DNA of 8,161 nucleotides from Cytophagales bacterium (GTDB lineage Bacteria; Bacteroidota; Bacteroidia; Cytophagales; UBA9547), in assembly GCA_025360395.1 (NCBI GenBank), contig JANYCH010000164.1, forward strand, positions 1 through 8,161, written 5' to 3'. Shown here piece by piece: positions 5,643-8,161 of the stretch. The position numbers and the translations under genes were made by a program. Numbering within the stretch: the stretch's first letter is position 1; each line of letters opens with the position of its first letter. The notes below the pieces were generated by a model that did not search any database, was not told where the DNA came from, and worked only from the letters and a program-made list of their open reading frames with translations.

Positions 5643-7784
5643 ATGTCTAGATTTATATTCATTTTTTCATTCTTATTAGTTTTAGTATTCAACGCCTTTT
5701 CACAAGGTTATGAATTTCAACAGCAAAATAATATACCTGTAATAATTAAAAATGATACATTGAAAGGTGCCTGGGCCGGTGGTATTAATTCTTCCACACT
5801 TTCAACTTATGATTTTGATCAGGACGGCGTTTCTGATATTTTGCTTTTTGACCGTGAAAACAACAGGAATTTAGTTTTTCTTGTAAAATCGGGAAAACCA
5901 ATATTTTCCCTGTTATATCAGGGTAAACTGCCGGCGCTTTCCCGATATGGACTCTTTTATGATTTCGATAAAGATGGTAAAAAGGATCTTTTTACTTCTG
6001 TCCAGAATGGAATAAAAGTTTTTAAAAATCTGTCCCAGCTTACTGATTTGGCATTTAAGGATTTTAAAAGTCCTTTGTTTACAAATTATTATGGAGATTA
6101 CATCAACATGGATTTAAGCAACCTTGATGTTCCTGCTTTTACCGATATAGACAATGATGGAGATATGGACATCCTTCATTTCAGGTCTTCACAAGGAACT
6201 TCCATTGACCTTGAAAAAAACATGAGTGTAGAAAATTTCAATAAGCCCGATAGCCTGCTATTTAAAAACCTTGATAACTGTTGGGGCGGTGTTATGGAAC
6301 AAAGTTGTAATTATTACAATTTTGGGTTTGCTTGTAAAAATAACTTTAGGTTAGAACACATAGGAGGAGGAGCTGTATTGGCTTTTGATTCTGACAATGA
6401 CTTAAATAAGGACTTGTTATTAGGGAAAGAGGATTGTAATAATTTAAATTTCCTCCAAAATAAGGGAACAAATGTAAAACCTGTTTTTACTAAATCCAGC
6501 TCAGTTTATCCTGGTGTCAATTCACCCCATCTGCCATACGCATTGCCTTTTAATGAAGATGTAGATGGAGATAATATTAAAGATTTGGTTGTGACGATGG
6601 GGAATTCGAATGATACCTGTGATTTTATAAATTCTATTTGGTTGTATAAGAATACAGGTACAAATACGAATGCAAATTTTATTTATCAATCTAAAAATTT
6701 CATTCAAAATACAATGATGGATATTGGCCGGAATTCGGTTCCATGCTTTTTAGATCTTGATGGTGATGGTGATATTGACCTTCTGGTAGCTGGTTCTTCA
6801 TCAAAAGGAATAACTGCCGGTATTTACAAGTTTTTAAATACTGGCAATATGCAGAGTCCTGTTTACACCTTATCAGATACAAATTTTCTCCAGCAAAAGG
6901 AAAGGAATTTGGATGGTTTGAATATTACAGTTTCTGATCTTAACAACGATAATAAGGCCGACTTAATTCTCTCATCTGAAAAGAATGGGATTTTGCAGGT
7001 TGAATGGTTTGTTAATTCTTCGTCAAAAGGTTTTGCAAGTTCTTATAGTAAATTATTGGATGTTAAATTATCGTCTCTCTTTTCCCTTCTATTCACGGAT
7101 GTAGACGGAAATGGCTTGGAAGATATATTGGTTGGATCTAAAAGCGGAGATTTGAAATATTTCATTAATTCCGGGACTTCAGTCCTTCCGAAATTTAATC
7201 TTATAGATAGTGCTTATGGAGGAATTAAATCCAATATTACTTCTTCAAATGGCAATTTAAGTCTGGCAATAGAAGATATTGACAAGGATAATAAGATGGA
7301 CCTTGTCACCGTAAATGATTCAGGGTTCGTTTTTGTTTATCCGGGATTTAAAAACCAGGATCCAAAAAATTTTACAGATAAATACATTCTGGCTACTAAT
7401 AATGGACCTATAGGAAAAAAATTACGCCTGGTTTTTTCCGACCTAAATAACGATAAAGTTCCTGAAGCAGTAATAGGAAATCAGAATGGAGGTCTTTTTC
7501 TTTTTAAATTATCTACATTAACTACAAATCTTACTTACTCTGATGGAAACTTAGAATATTTTTCAACTAAAATATTCCCCAATCCATCTTCCGGGACTTT
7601 CTCGGTTGAAAATAATAAAAATATTTCCATAAAAATTGTGGATTTCAGCGGTTTAGAATTATTCAGGTACGATAAGTTTGACAAAAGTGATTACTCTTTG
7701 GAAATTTTGAAGCCAGGAATATATTTGATAATAACAGAAACTGAAGGACAGACAAGGCAATGTCAAAAGCTTGCTGTCAAATGA
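5643..7784 (+). CDS. Secreted FG-GAP/VCBS repeat protein with type IX sorting domain
   Basis: A 713-residue secreted protein. The signal peptide covers residues 1-21 (hydrophobic core, AFSQ). Ten Ca-binding Dx(D/N)xDG-like loops follow at about 57, 107, 168, 249, 306, 371, 432, 486, 545 and 600, spaced 50-81 residues apart, as expected of integrin-alpha-like FG-GAP/VCBS blades of a beta-propeller. The last loop ends in Glu (DLNNDKVPE). A Cys-rich segment, with C213, C222, C231 and C265, sits between loops 3 and 4 and contains NCWGGVMEQ and GGGAVLAFDSDND. Residues about 640-713 are a type A Por sorting domain: FPNPSSGTFSVE, IKIVDFSGLELF, LKPGIYLIITETEG, ending QKLAVK. This marks it for secretion by the type IX system and often cell-surface anchoring. 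The ligand is unknown. No Shine-Dalgarno precedes the ATG. Confidence 0.94.
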   Translation: MSRFIFIFSFLLVLVFNAFSQGYEFQQQNNIPVIIKNDTLKGAWAGGINSSTLSTYDFDQDGVSDILLFDRENNRNLVFLVKSGKPIFSLLYQGKLPALSRYGLFYDFDKDGKKDLFTSVQNGIKVFKNLSQLTDLAFKDFKSPLFTNYYGDYINMDLSNLDVPAFTDIDNDGDMDILHFRSSQGTSIDLEKNMSVENFNKPDSLLFKNLDNCWGGVMEQSCNYYNFGFACKNNFRLEHIGGGAVLAFDSDNDLNKDLLLGKEDCNNLNFLQNKGTNVKPVFTKSSSVYPGVNSPHLPYALPFNEDVDGDNIKDLVVTMGNSNDTCDFINSIWLYKNTGTNTNANFIYQSKNFIQNTMMDIGRNSVPCFLDLDGDGDIDLLVAGSSSKGITAGIYKFLNTGNMQSPVYTLSDTNFLQQKERNLDGLNITVSDLNNDNKADLILSSEKNGILQVEWFVNSSSKGFASSYSKLLDVKLSSLFSLLFTDVDGNGLEDILVGSKSGDLKYFINSGTSVLPKFNLIDSAYGGIKSNITSSNGNLSLAIEDIDKDNKMDLVTVNDSGFVFVYPGFKNQDPKNFTDKYILATNNGPIGKKLRLVFSDLNNDKVPEAVIGNQNGGLFLFKLSTLTTNLTYSDGNLEYFSTKIFPNPSSGTFSVENNKNISIKIVDFSGLELFRYDKFDKSDYSLEILKPGIYLIITETEGQTRQCQKLAVK

Positions 7785-7847
7785 TTTGCAGAACTGAAAA
7801 AATATAAAAACCTTTTTTTTATTTAAGCTTAAAACGTCTTTACTTGT
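7785..7847. other. AT-rich spacer with T8 run and 12-base palindrome
   Basis: After the stop codon there is no good hairpin. A run of eight T residues (7813-7820) is followed by the palindrome TTTAAGCTTAAA (7822-7833). Weak termination of the upstream transcript is possible but not shown. Confidence 0.3.
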
Positions 7848-7877
7848 TTGCTTTTAGAGGATATTAGCATAGCTTTG
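7847..7877 (+). promoter_or_regulatory. atpD promoter of Bacteroidota type
   Basis: TTTG at 7847-7850 is the -33 element and TAGCTTTG at 7870-7877 is an exact TAnnTTTG -7 element. The 19-base spacing is what the primary sigma factor of this phylum prefers. Transcription should begin near 7884, giving a leader of about 30 bases before the ATG at 7914. Confidence 0.8.
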
Positions 7878-7913
7878 CAGTCCGAAAAACTGATTCTCAT
7901 CATTTTATAAAGC

Positions 7914-8161
7914 ATGGCAAACATAGGTAAAGTTTCGCAGGTAATTGGTCCTGTTGTCGACGTATCGTTCGAAGTAAGCTCTAAATTACCGAAAATCTTT
8001 AACGCACTGATAGTTACAAAGCAAGGCGGACAAAAAATAGTTCTTGAAGTTCAACAGCACTTAGGCGAGGACCGTGTACGTACTATTGCAATGGAAGGAA
8101 CAGAAGGCCTTCAGCGAGGTATGGATGTGATTGATACCGAAGAGGCTATTTCAGTTCCAAT
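7914..8161 (+). CDS. atpD: F-type ATP synthase subunit beta, N-terminal part (3' end outside window)
   Basis: Catalytic subunit of the F1 sector, which makes ATP from the proton or sodium gradient. The visible 82 codons give the N-terminal beta-barrel domain: MANIGKVSQVIGPVVDVSFE, then KIFNALIV, KIVLEVQQHLGEDRVRTIAMEGTEGLQRGMDVIDT and EAISVP, all typical of AtpD. The nucleotide-binding P-loop lies beyond the window. The ATG is fixed by the family's N terminus. The gene has its own promoter and is preceded by an unrelated secreted-protein gene, which fits the split ATP synthase loci of this phylum, where atpD and atpC lie apart from the other subunits; atpC would be expected next. Confidence 0.97.
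   Translation, partial: MANIGKVSQVIGPVVDVSFEVSSKLPKIFNALIVTKQGGQKIVLEVQQHLGEDRVRTIAMEGTEGLQRGMDVIDTEEAISVP

Noticed and set aside
6522..6882. Two minus-strand open frames inside the FG-GAP gene
   Set aside because: Low-complexity His/Ile/Gln-rich shadows of the calcium-loop coding sequence.

Overview
The window looks like chromosomal DNA from a member of the Bacteroidota. Four things point there: a C-terminal type IX secretion (Por) sorting domain, promoters of the TTTG / TAnnTTTG type, start codons mostly without a Shine-Dalgarno sequence, and an S16 ribosomal protein with the long Ala/Lys/Glu-rich tail seen in this phylum. The DNA is AT-rich. I see no insertion sequence, phage gene, tRNA, rRNA or CRISPR array. 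The genus cannot be fixed from what is here.

Layout. Bases 1-851 hold the end of a beta-lactamase-fold serine hydrolase. Five bases later comes nth (endonuclease III, 857-1558), probably in the same transcript. rpsP (ribosomal protein S16, 1680-2339) has its own promoter and a strong terminator, so it appears to be transcribed alone; rimM does not follow it. A 283-bp gap (2340-2622) holds the terminator, an 18-bp near-identical direct repeat and, between its copies, a perfect 27-base palindrome. Next is a gene for a small exported protein (2623-3291). I read it as a degenerate low-molecular-weight tyrosine phosphatase / arsenate reductase-like protein whose catalytic Cys and Arg are both replaced. 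It ends in a very strong terminator.

A two-gene unit follows: a YfiT-type DinB-fold protein (3376-3921) and, one base later, an acyltransferase-3 membrane protein (3923-5014). Converging on it from the minus strand is a small exported protein (5034-5564) with weak YceI-like features. Divergent from that, across a 78-bp gap, is a 713-residue protein with ten FG-GAP/VCBS-like calcium loops and a type IX sorting domain (5643-7784). The window ends in the first 82 codons of atpD (from 7914), behind a near-perfect Bacteroidota promoter.

The genes do not form one pathway. They are housekeeping genes (nth, rpsP, atpD) interspersed with envelope or secreted proteins. The strongest candidate for something poorly described is the exported pseudo-phosphatase at 2623-3291, together with the structured intergenic DNA in front of it.
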